Below are positions 1 through 5,266 of a stretch of DNA of 6,285 nt, piece after piece. Both the position numbers and the translations under genes were made by a program. Origin of the DNA: Candidatus Solibacter sp. (GTDB taxonomy: Bacteria > Acidobacteriota > Terriglobia > Bryobacterales > Bryobacteraceae); NCBI GenBank assembly GCA_017883355.1, contig JADGNS010000317.1, positions 1 to 6,285 of the forward strand. Direction: 5' to 3'. A model generated the notes under the pieces. It saw nothing but the letters and a program-made list of their open reading frames with translations. It made no database searches and was not told where the DNA came from. Position 1 is the first letter of the stretch. Each line of letters opens with the position of its first letter.

Positions 1-172
1 CTTCCATCCCGCCGCCGCAAGCCTCACCGAATTTCTGGTGCGTCTCGCCGCCTTCAAATCGCCCCTGCTCCCGCCACTGCTGTTCGTCGCCCTCTGGGCC
101 TTCTACGCCGCCGCGACCATTGGTCTCACCGCCCTCAGCCTCGCCGCCGCCCGCCGGGAACCTTCGCTCTGA
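1..172 (+). CDS. C-terminal end of a membrane protein (5' part outside window)
   Basis: An open frame with codons starting at base 2 runs in from the left edge and ends at TGA 170-172, giving 56 residues. Residues about 21-50 of the fragment are strongly hydrophobic (PLLPPLLFVALW, then FYAAATIGLTALSLAAA) and form one membrane helix, possibly with a re-entrant Pro-rich start. It is followed by a short charged tail, ARREPSL, which would suit a cytoplasmic C-terminus. The codons have the same C/G-rich third positions as the his genes, so the frame is believable although it has no start in view. The family cannot be recognised from this piece. No intrinsic terminator is visible after its stop, and the 82 nt to position 254 hold nothing else I can support. 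Confidence 0.6.
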   Translation, partial: FHPAAASLTEFLVRLAAFKSPLLPPLLFVALWAFYAAATIGLTALSLAAARREPSL

Positions 173-254
173 AGTATGCCCCCGATTTTCGCGGTAGGGA
201 ACCTGGGGTTATGCTAGGTAGACCAGCGAGCCAATCCGGATAGGGAGGAAGTCG

Positions 255-391
255 ATGAACCAGTTTCTGATTCGGCAGTCCACCGAAAACGACGTGAACC
301 ACGTCGCGCGCATCTATGGCCACCATGTCCTTCACGGCAGCGCCACTTTCGGGCTGGACCCAGTCCAGAGGAAATGGCTACCCGCCGTTGA
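255..391 (+). pseudogene. Decayed N-terminal fragment of a phosphinothricin-type GNAT N-acetyltransferase
   Basis: A GGGAGG ribosome site (243-248) precedes ATG 255. The first 35 residues (IRQSTENDV, then ARIYGHHVLHGSATF) match the usual start of the PAT/bar-like GNAT family: IRxATxxD, then IYxHxVLxxxATF. At about 358-361 the family-like reading moves to another frame, where 359-388 reads PSPEEMATRR, the expected next block, before TGA 389-391. Restoring one base near GACCC would join the two parts. Nothing resembling the acetyl-CoA-binding motif or the remaining ~130 residues follows. The fragment is therefore a truncated, frameshifted remnant. By chance the original frame stays open into the downstream acyl-CoA-binding protein gene. 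A real N-terminal extension of that protein is less likely, because residues encoded by 363-449 look like non-coding sequence. Confidence 0.6.
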
Positions 392-449
392 TTTCGGATG
401 CGGTAGACTGAAATCAAGCCGTCACGAAACCGGCGCACGAAAGGGGAAT

Positions 450-707
450 ATGCCCAATCTTCAAGCTCGATTCAAACAGGCCCAGCAGGAGGTCAACGGC
501 CTCGCCAAGCGTCCGGATAATATCACATTACTCCGTCTTTACGCGCTCTACAAACAAGCCACCGTAGGAGACGCCGACGACGACGCTCCTGGCGCTCTGG
601 ACTTCGTGCGCCGGGCGAAGTACGAGGCTTGGGATGAAATCAGAGGCACATCCGCGGATGATGCCATGCAGCAATACATCCACCTCGTGGCGACGTTGAC
701 GAATTAG
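450..707 (+). CDS. Acyl-CoA-binding protein (ACBP family)
   Basis: This small soluble protein is expected to bind medium- and long-chain acyl-CoA esters and act as a cytoplasmic acyl-CoA pool former or carrier. From ATG 450 it is 85 aa, the normal length of a stand-alone ACBP (about 86 aa), which is why I prefer this start to the in-frame ATG at 255. AAGG (441-444) lies 5 nt upstream. The four-helix ACBP signature is complete: LYALYKQATVGD at 30-41, LDFVRRAKYEAWDEIRG at 50-66 and DAMQQYI at 71-77. The ligand-contacting residues known from bovine ACBP all have counterparts: Tyr31, Tyr34, Lys35, Lys57 and Tyr76. It appears to be a separate unit from the his operon, since a strong -10 element and leader lie between them. 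Its promoter is not evident. ACBP is mainly eukaryotic but also occurs in some bacteria, so its presence does not by itself show recent transfer. Confidence 0.9.
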   Translation: MPNLQARFKQAQQEVNGLAKRPDNITLLRLYALYKQATVGDADDDAPGALDFVRRAKYEAWDEIRGTSADDAMQQYIHLVATLTN

Positions 708-732
708 TACGAGCATGCGGCCGATCCGACTC

Positions 733-741
733 TGCTATAAT
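733..741 (+). promoter_or_regulatory. his operon promoter, extended -10 element
   Basis: TG-C-TATAAT at 733-741 is a perfect extended -10 box for the housekeeping sigma factor. No -35 match lies at a 16-18 bp spacing (712-719 reads AGCATGCG), which extended -10 promoters tolerate. The only purine 5-8 nt downstream of the box is A750, the A of the leader-peptide ATG. Transcription is therefore predicted to begin at or within a few bases of that start codon. The site lies between the ACBP stop (707) and the his leader. Confidence 0.75.
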
Positions 742-749
742 TTTGGTTT

Positions 750-818
750 ATGACACTGGCTAACGCCGCGCGGCATCATCACCATACCCACGCCATCCCG
801 CGACGGGCCCTGTCCTAA
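750..818 (+). CDS. hisL: his operon leader peptide (His-rich attenuator peptide)
   Basis: A 22-codon frame opens at ATG 750 and closes at TAA 816-818. Residues 9-14 read HHHHTH (codons 774-791), so five of six consecutive codons are for histidine, directly upstream of a histidine operon and its terminator. This is the hallmark of amino-acid attenuation: the ribosome stalls at these codons when charged tRNA-His is scarce. The E. coli/Salmonella hisL peptide has seven His in a row. This one is different in sequence and likely arose independently or has diverged far. No Shine-Dalgarno sequence precedes the ATG (TTTTGGTTT), and the start lies 8 nt after the -10 box, suggesting leaderless initiation. 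The last five codons (804-818) contain the 5' arm of the antiterminator. The peptide itself probably has no function beyond its translation. Confidence 0.88.
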   Translation: MTLANAARHHHHTHAIPRRALS

Positions 819-850
819 TTTCACTCCATCCGAATCGGAAAGGACGCCCG
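804..850 (+). promoter_or_regulatory. Predicted antiterminator hairpin of the his attenuator
   Basis: Bases 804-808 (CGGGC) pair with 846-850 (GCCCG), and 812-816 (GTCCT) pair with 841-845 (AGGAC), leaving a 3-nt bulge (809-811) and a loop of about 24 nt. This gives ten pairs in total. The 3' arm overlaps the terminator's 5' arm at 846-850, so the two structures exclude each other. The 5' arm lies over the last codons and stop of the leader peptide. A ribosome finishing the peptide would cover it and let the terminator form. A ribosome stalled at the His codons (774-791) would leave it free. A competing 4-bp hairpin, CCCG-CGA-CGGG (797-807), could help keep the 5' arm busy. The pairing was found by eye, without an energy calculation. 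Confidence 0.7.
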
Positions 851-873
851 CCGCGAAAACGGCGGGCTTTTTT
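846..873 (+). terminator. Intrinsic terminator (attenuator) upstream of hisI
   Basis: GCCCGCCG (846-853) and CGGCGGGC (860-867) form a perfect 8-bp, all-GC stem with the six-base loop CGAAAA. Six T follow at 868-873, then ATT. This is a textbook Rho-independent terminator placed between the His-rich leader peptide (ends 818) and hisI (starts 898). Its position before the first structural gene, instead of after a gene, marks it as an attenuator. Confidence 0.92.
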
Positions 874-897
874 ATTGTTGCAATGGGTAGTGTCACA

Positions 898-1278
898 ATG
901 AATCTCGATTTCGAAAAGTCGGACGGACTCGTCACCGCCGTGATCCAGGATCATGCCAGCGGACGCGTCCTCATGGTCGGCTTCATGAACGCAGCGGCCT
1001 TTCGCCAGACCGTCGAAACCGGTTTTGCGACCTTCTGGAGCCGCTCCCGCCGCAAACTCTGGCTCAAGGGCGAAAGCTCCGGCCATCGCCTCCTGGTCAA
1101 AGAGATCTCCACCGATTGCGACCTCGATGCCGTCCTCGTCAAGGTGGAGGCCCAGGGCCCCGGCGTCTGCCATGAGGGCTACCAAAGCTGCTTCTTCCGC
1201 CGCCTCGAAGATGGCCAATGGAAGCTGAGCGAGCCGCGCACCTACGATCCCACCGCCGTCTACGGAGGCAAACCGTGA
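898..1278 (+). CDS. hisI: Phosphoribosyl-AMP cyclohydrolase
   Basis: HisI opens the adenine ring of phosphoribosyl-AMP to give ProFAR, the third step of histidine synthesis, in the cytoplasm. The product is 126 aa from ATG 898, the size of the stand-alone enzyme. Family blocks are complete: VLMVGFMN (24-31), FWSRSRRKLWLKGESSGH (46-63), STDCDLDAVL (71-80) and CHEGYQSCFF (91-100). Asp73, Asp75 and Asp77 are the Mg site. Cys74, Cys91 and Cys98 match the zinc ligands. There is no C-terminal HisE (PR-ATP pyrophosphatase) domain, so hisE must be encoded separately. ATG 883 is an in-frame alternative that adds five residues. I prefer 898 because homologues usually begin MxLDFEK, though neither start has a strong Shine-Dalgarno site. 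It is the first structural gene after the attenuator and overlaps hisG by 4 nt. Confidence 0.95.
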   Translation: MNLDFEKSDGLVTAVIQDHASGRVLMVGFMNAAAFRQTVETGFATFWSRSRRKLWLKGESSGHRLLVKEISTDCDLDAVLVKVEAQGPGVCHEGYQSCFFRRLEDGQWKLSEPRTYDPTAVYGGKP

Positions 1279-2144
1279 AGCTCAAACTCGGCATTCCCAA
1301 AGGCAGCCTGGAAAACTCCACCATCGATCTCTTCCGCCGCGCCGGATTCCAGATCACCACATCCAGCCGCTCCTATTTCCCCAGCATCGACGACCCCGAA
1401 ATCGAGTGCATGCTCATCCGCGCCCAGGAAATGGCGCGCTACGTCGAAGACGGCATTCTCGATGCCGGACTCACCGGCCGCGATTGGATCCAGGAGAACG
1501 AGGCCGACGTGGTCGCCGTCGCCGACCTCATTTACGCCAAGCAGAGCTTCGGCAAAGTGCGCTGGGTTCTGGCCGTGCCGGAGGCGTCGGTCTTCCACAC
1601 CGTGCACGATCTCGGCGGCAAGATCATCGCCACCGAACTCGTGGCCACCACCAAACGCTACCTGGAGAAACACGGCGTCAAGGCCAAGGTGGAATTCAGT
1701 TGGGGCGCCACCGAAGTCAAGCCGCCCGTGCTAGCCGACGCCATCGTCGAGGTCACCGAAACCGGCTCCAGCCTGCGCGCCAACAATCTCAAGATCATCG
1801 ATACCGTAATGGAATCCAACACCCAGTTGATCGCCAACAAGGCTTCCTGGGAAGATCCGAAAAAGCGCCGCAAACTGGAAGATATTCGCATGCTGCTGGA
1901 TGGCGCCATCAATGCCCTGGGCAAGGTGGGCCTCATGCTCAACGTCCACAAGGACAATCTCGCCGGCGTCCTCGCCGTGCTCCCGGCCCTCAAGCGGCCC
2001 ACCATTTCGCACCTCAGCGACGAAGAGTGGATGGCGGTCAACACCATCCTCGATGAGACCACCGTGCGCGACATCATTCCCCGGCTGAAGCAGGCGGGCG
2101 GCGAGGGAATTGTGGAATACCCGCTCAACAAAATCGTCCTGTGA
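1275..2144 (+). CDS. hisG: ATP phosphoribosyltransferase, long form
   Basis: HisG condenses ATP with PRPP to phosphoribosyl-ATP, the committed and normally histidine-inhibited step. I start it at GTG 1275 (289 aa): GGAGG at 1264-1268 sits 6 nt upstream, the start overlaps the hisI stop as GTGA, and the protein begins VKLKLGIPKGSL as in the family. The in-frame ATG at 1218 would add 19 unrelated residues from inside hisI. The PRPP-binding segment is DAIVEVTETGSSLRANN at 155-171. The length and the C-terminal block (LAGVLAVLPALKRPTI onward, ending EGIVEYPLNKIVL) show the long form, with the ACT-like regulatory domain from about residue 212. It should therefore work without HisZ and be feedback-inhibited by histidine on its own. 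It overlaps hisD by 4 nt. Confidence 0.96.
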   Translation: MKLKLGIPKGSLENSTIDLFRRAGFQITTSSRSYFPSIDDPEIECMLIRAQEMARYVEDGILDAGLTGRDWIQENEADVVAVADLIYAKQSFGKVRWVLAVPEASVFHTVHDLGGKIIATELVATTKRYLEKHGVKAKVEFSWGATEVKPPVLADAIVEVTETGSSLRANNLKIIDTVMESNTQLIANKASWEDPKKRRKLEDIRMLLDGAINALGKVGLMLNVHKDNLAGVLAVLPALKRPTISHLSDEEWMAVNTILDETTVRDIIPRLKQAGGEGIVEYPLNKIVL

Positions 2145-3379
2145 TCCGCATACTCCAGAGCCAACAGGTCGGCCGACTGTTGGCGCGCAAAGCGGCCCGA
2201 TTCACCGAAGCCGAGGCTGTGGTGCGGCCCATCCTCGATGCCGTCCGCAAACGCGGCGATCGCGCGCTCATGGAATACGCGCGCCAGTTCGACGGCCTGG
2301 AACGTAAGAGCGTGCACGTGCCGCAGGCCGAACTGCGCGCCGCGCGCCAAGGGCTGACCGCGGAATTCCGCGCCGCCGTGGAGACCGCCGCGGCCAACAT
2401 CCGCGCCTACGCTGAGCGCCAGATGCCGCGCCAGTGGTCCGCGCAAACCAAGCCCGGATTGAAACTCGGCCAGATCGTGCGCCCGCTCGATACCGTGGCG
2501 GCCTACATCCCGGCGGGCCGCTATCCGCTACCCTCCACCGTGATGATGACCGCGATTCCCGCGCAGGTGGCCGGCGTCCCCAACGTCTGCATCGCCTGCC
2601 CCAAGGCGGTCGGCGAGGTCTACGGCACCGCGGACCTGTTGGGCGTTAACCAGGTATTTCAAATGGGCGGCGCCCAGGCCATCGCCGCCTTCGCCTTTGG
2701 CACGCGCACCGTGCCGCGCGCCGACCGCATCGTCGGGCCGGGCAACATCTACGTCGCCGCCGCCAAGAAATTGCTCGCCGGCGAAGTCGGCATCGATTTC
2801 ATCGCCGGGCCCACCGAGATCCTCATCATCGCCGCCGATGGCGACCCGCGCCACTACGCAAGCGACATGTTGGCCCAGGCCGAGCACGATGTGGACGCCT
2901 CGGCCATCCTGCTCACCACCTCCAAGCGCCTGGCTCTGGCGGTGGCCAGCGAAGTCGAGCGCCAGTTGCGTACCCTGCCCACGGCGCCCGTGGCGTCGAA
3001 GTCGATTGCCAAAAACTCGGCCATCATCTTAGTCCGCTCCGTGGAAGAAGCCTTGGAGATTTCCAACCGTTTCGCCCCCGAGCACCTGAGCATTCCAGAC
3101 GCCTCGCTTTTACCCGGAGTCCTGCACGCCGGCAGTGTCTTCGTCGGCCCCTACAGTCCCGAAGCGGCCGGCGATTACGCATCCGGTCCCAACCACGTCC
3201 TCCCCACCAGCGGCGCGGCCCGCCAGCGCGGCGGCCTCTCCGTCACCGACTACCTGAAAGTGATCTCCGTCCAGGAACTGACCCAGCCGGCCCTCCGCAA
3301 ACTCGCCCCCGCCATCACTACCCTAGCCCGCGCCGAAGGCCTGGAAGCCCACGCCCGCAGCGTCGAGGTCCGCCTATGA
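2141..3379 (+). CDS. hisD: Histidinol dehydrogenase
   Basis: HisD carries out the last two NAD-dependent oxidations, histidinol to histidinal to histidine, as a zinc enzyme. The product is 412 aa, slightly shorter than the E. coli enzyme (434 aa), with all domains present. By alignment to E. coli HisD, the zinc ligands are Gln246 and His249 (in LAQAEHDVD), Asp345 (in GDYASGPNHVLPT) and His404 (in LEAHARSVEVRL). Glu314 and His315 (FAPEHLS) are the catalytic pair. PGNIYVAAAKK and DFIAGPTEIL are further family blocks. Translation begins at GTG 2141, overlapping the hisG TGA. No Shine-Dalgarno site is visible, so coupling to hisG translation is likely. The gene is followed by the only real gap in the operon. 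Confidence 0.96.
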   Translation: MIRILQSQQVGRLLARKAARFTEAEAVVRPILDAVRKRGDRALMEYARQFDGLERKSVHVPQAELRAARQGLTAEFRAAVETAAANIRAYAERQMPRQWSAQTKPGLKLGQIVRPLDTVAAYIPAGRYPLPSTVMMTAIPAQVAGVPNVCIACPKAVGEVYGTADLLGVNQVFQMGGAQAIAAFAFGTRTVPRADRIVGPGNIYVAAAKKLLAGEVGIDFIAGPTEILIIAADGDPRHYASDMLAQAEHDVDASAILLTTSKRLALAVASEVERQLRTLPTAPVASKSIAKNSAIILVRSVEEALEISNRFAPEHLSIPDASLLPGVLHAGSVFVGPYSPEAAGDYASGPNHVLPTSGAARQRGGLSVTDYLKVISVQELTQPALRKLAPAITTLARAEGLEAHARSVEVRL

Positions 3380-3387
3380 AGTGGCAT

Positions 3388-3422
3388 AAGGCTCCGCCTT
3401 GTGCATCCGAGCACAGCTCGGA
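3388..3422 (+). repeat. Pair of short perfect hairpins in the hisD-hisC gap
   Basis: Two inverted repeats stand side by side just after the hisD stop. AAGGC-TCC-GCCTT (3388-3400) is a 5-bp stem with a 3-nt loop. TCCGAGC-ACA-GCTCGGA (3406-3422) is a 7-bp stem with a 3-nt loop. There is no T-run after either, so they are not an intrinsic terminator. They resemble REP-like palindromic elements and could stabilise mRNA ends or mark a dispersed repeat. Whether they recur in the genome cannot be seen from one window. Confidence 0.6.
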
Positions 3423-3439
3423 CGCCGCTTTCTGCTTTC

Positions 3440-3474
3440 CTCTGCGCTTCCTCTGCGCTCTCTGCGTCTCTGCG
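3440..3474 (+). repeat. CTCTGCG short tandem repeat in the hisD-hisC gap
   Basis: Four exact copies of CTCTGCG start at 3440, 3451, 3460 and 3468, spaced 11, 9 and 8 nt, with a degenerate copy (TTTCTGC) just upstream at 3429-3435. On the - strand this reads as CGCAGAG units, of the kind that appears in intergenic regions of many unrelated genomes and is often mis-called as a short TQRRRERR-type protein. Together with the adjacent hairpins it fills most of the 130 nt between hisD and hisC. The strong pyrimidine bias (C/T-rich) differs from the flanking coding sequence. Confidence 0.75.
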
Positions 3475-3509
3475 TTGATTCGCATTCCTCGTGTCCTCCC
3501 GGAGGCCCC

Positions 3510-4589
3510 ATGCCCCCTCTAAAGCTCCCCAAGGGCGCCATCAAGCCCCGCCCCGCCGTCCTCGCCATGGCCCCCTACTCCCCGCCCACCGGCGGACGCG
3601 CCGATAAACTGCGCCTCGATTTCAACGAGAACACTGTGGGCTGCTCTCCCAAAGTCATCGACTTCCTCACTGCCACCCTCTCCGCCAGTGATCTCGCCGT
3701 CTACCCCGAACACACCGCCGCCAAAGAAGCCATCGCGCGCTACTTCCGCGTCTCCCCCGACCAGTTCGTTTTTACCAACGGCACCGACGAGGCCATCCAG
3801 GTCTTCATCAATACCTACATCGATGACGGCCAGGAAGTACTCGTCCTCAAGCCGGCCTACGCCATGTACCGCTTCTACGCCGAGGTCGCAGGAGCCAAAA
3901 TCGCCGAAGTCGCCTACCCGCAGCCGTCCATGGAGTTTCCCCTCCAGCAAGTGCTCGATCGGATTACTCCCCAAACCCGCGCCGTCATCCTCTCCAATCC
4001 GAACAACCCTACCGGGACCGGCTTCAGCCTGCTCGCCATAGAGCGCATCCTGGCGCGCGCCAAGAAGGCCGTCGTCATGGTGGACGAGGCCTACTACGAA
4101 TTCAGTGGCGTCACCGCGCTCACCGAAATCGAGCGCGTCCCGCATCTCTACGTCTGCCGCACTTTCTCCAAGGTGTTCGGCATGGCCGGCATGCGCCTGG
4201 GATGCCTCTTCTCCCACCCTGCCAATATCCAATACCTGCACAAAGCCCCGTCCCCCTACAGCGTGAATTCCCTCGCCGTGATGGCCGCGCAGGCCGCGGT
4301 CGCCGATACGTCGTACGTTGAAAACTACGTCGCCGAAGTGCTGGCCGCGCGCGAACTGCTCTGCGTCGGCTTCGAAAAGCTCGGCATCGCCTACGTCCCC
4401 AGCTCGGCCAACTTCGTCCTCGGACATTTCGGCAAGCGCGCCCTCGAAGTGCGCGACCGCCTCCGCGGCCAGGCCATCCTCGTTCGCGACCGCAGCTACG
4501 AAGCGCCCGGCTGCGTCCGCATCACCGTGGGCACGCGCGCCCAAACCCGTCGCCTGCTGGCCGCGCTGGAAGAAATCTGGAACTCATGA
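3510..4589 (+). CDS. hisC: Histidinol-phosphate aminotransferase
   Basis: HisC transaminates imidazole acetol phosphate with glutamate to L-histidinol phosphate, using PLP. The protein is 359 aa, a normal length for this fold-type I aminotransferase. Visible features are LRLDFNENT (substrate/N-terminal arm), SNPNNPTG at 162-169, VDEAYYEF with Asp192 (pyridine nitrogen) and Tyr195, and the Schiff-base lysine Lys221 in RTFSKVFGMAG. The C-terminal VRITVGT holds the carboxylate-binding Arg. I chose ATG 3510 because GGAGG (3501-3505) sits 4 nt upstream and the frame above it translates the CTCTGCG repeat. A TTG at 3399 would add 37 residues of repeat-derived sequence. It has its own strong ribosome site, unlike its overlapping neighbours, which fits the loss of coupling across the gap. 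It ends in an ATGA overlap with the HAD gene. Confidence 0.95.
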   Translation: MPPLKLPKGAIKPRPAVLAMAPYSPPTGGRADKLRLDFNENTVGCSPKVIDFLTATLSASDLAVYPEHTAAKEAIARYFRVSPDQFVFTNGTDEAIQVFINTYIDDGQEVLVLKPAYAMYRFYAEVAGAKIAEVAYPQPSMEFPLQQVLDRITPQTRAVILSNPNNPTGTGFSLLAIERILARAKKAVVMVDEAYYEFSGVTALTEIERVPHLYVCRTFSKVFGMAGMRLGCLFSHPANIQYLHKAPSPYSVNSLAVMAAQAAVADTSYVENYVAEVLAARELLCVGFEKLGIAYVPSSANFVLGHFGKRALEVRDRLRGQAILVRDRSYEAPGCVRITVGTRAQTRRLLAALEEIWNS

Positions 4590-5266
4590 ATCAACCTCTG
4601 ATCGTATTCGACATGGACGGCGTCCTGGTGGACGTCACCGAAAGCTACCGCGAGACCATCGCCCAAACGGTCAAGCACTTCACCGGCGTCGACTTGACTC
4701 GCGAGCAGATTCAGGACTACAAGAACCAGGGCGGCTGGAACGACGATTGGGAACTCACCCACCACCTCATTACCGTCGCCGGCCAGGAGATCCCTTTTGA
4801 AACGGCCAGGGACTATTTTCAATCTATCTTCCTGGGCAACGGCGAGGGCGGTCTCATCCTCCGCGAAGCATGGGTGGCGCGCCCCGGCATGCTCGAAGAG
4901 CTCAATCGCCAGTTCGCTTTCGCTGTCTTCACCGGGCGTCCCAGAGTCGAGGCCGAACTTACTCTGAACCGATTCGCCGGTGGTGTGGTCTTCCATCCCG
5001 TCATCGGCATGCACGACGTGGAAAACCGCAAGCCGCATCCCGAGGGTCTGCTGCGTATCCTCCAGGCCAACCCCGGCCGCAAGGTCTACTACATCGGCGA
5101 TACCGTGGATGACGCGCGTTGCGCGCGCGCCGCCGCCGTCCCCTTCATCGGCATCGCCGCGCCCTCCAACCCAAGCTACATCGATCTGGTCTTCCTCTTC
5201 CAGGAGGAAGGCGCCTACGCCATCATCGACGACATCAATGTTCTGCCGGAGGTCTTCGCCGCATGA
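4586..5266 (+). CDS. HAD-superfamily phosphatase, candidate histidinol-phosphate phosphatase
   Basis: A 226-aa cytosolic HAD hydrolase with all four catalytic motifs. Motif I is FDMDGVLVD with nucleophile Asp9 and acid/base Asp11. Motif II is Thr116 in VFTGRP, motif III is Lys149 in RKPHPEGL, and motif IV is GDTVDD at 171-176, with Asp172 and Asp176 for Mg. Residues about 17-100 between motifs I and II would form a helical cap, so this is a cap-bearing (subfamily I-like) HAD and not the capless HisB-N type. It overlaps hisC upstream and hisB downstream by 4 nt each (ATGA), so it is translated as part of the pathway. The hisB here lacks a phosphatase domain and no other phosphatase is in view. 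The inferred role is therefore hydrolysis of L-histidinol phosphate to histidinol. Phosphatase activity is well supported, but the substrate rests on context. A house-cleaning phosphatase is the alternative. Confidence 0.82.
   Translation: MNQPLIVFDMDGVLVDVTESYRETIAQTVKHFTGVDLTREQIQDYKNQGGWNDDWELTHHLITVAGQEIPFETARDYFQSIFLGNGEGGLILREAWVARPGMLEELNRQFAFAVFTGRPRVEAELTLNRFAGGVVFHPVIGMHDVENRKPHPEGLLRILQANPGRKVYYIGDTVDDARCARAAAVPFIGIAAPSNPSYIDLVFLFQEEGAYAIIDDINVLPEVFAA

Noticed and set aside
210..215. TATGCT as a -10 box for the GNAT remnant
   Set aside because: No matching -35 or extended -10 element, so the evidence is too weak.
696..701. TTGACG as -35 box of the his promoter
   Set aside because: It is 34 bp from the TATAAT box and lies within the end of the ACBP gene.
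255..707. A single 150-aa GNAT-ACBP fusion protein
   Set aside because: GNAT similarity stops after about 35 residues and continues in another frame. ACBP from ATG 450 has its normal length.
750..897. T-box or other riboswitch in the his leader
   Set aside because: No T-box consensus is seen, and the His-codon peptide with competing hairpins explains the region.
3376..3522. 48-codon frame starting in an ATGA overlap with the hisD stop
   Set aside because: It translates the hairpins and CTCTGCG repeat, has no recognisable features and runs over the hisC ribosome site and start.
3374..3568. Minus-strand frame encoding TQRRRERRGSAEE
   Set aside because: This is the well-known spurious translation of the CGCAGAG repeat and overlaps hisC.
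3519..4544. Long minus-strand frame opposite hisC
   Set aside because: Low-complexity G/D/V/A/E-rich shadow of a GC-rich gene. hisC has all family motifs. The minus frames opposite hisG, the HAD gene, hisB and hisH are the same kind of shadow.
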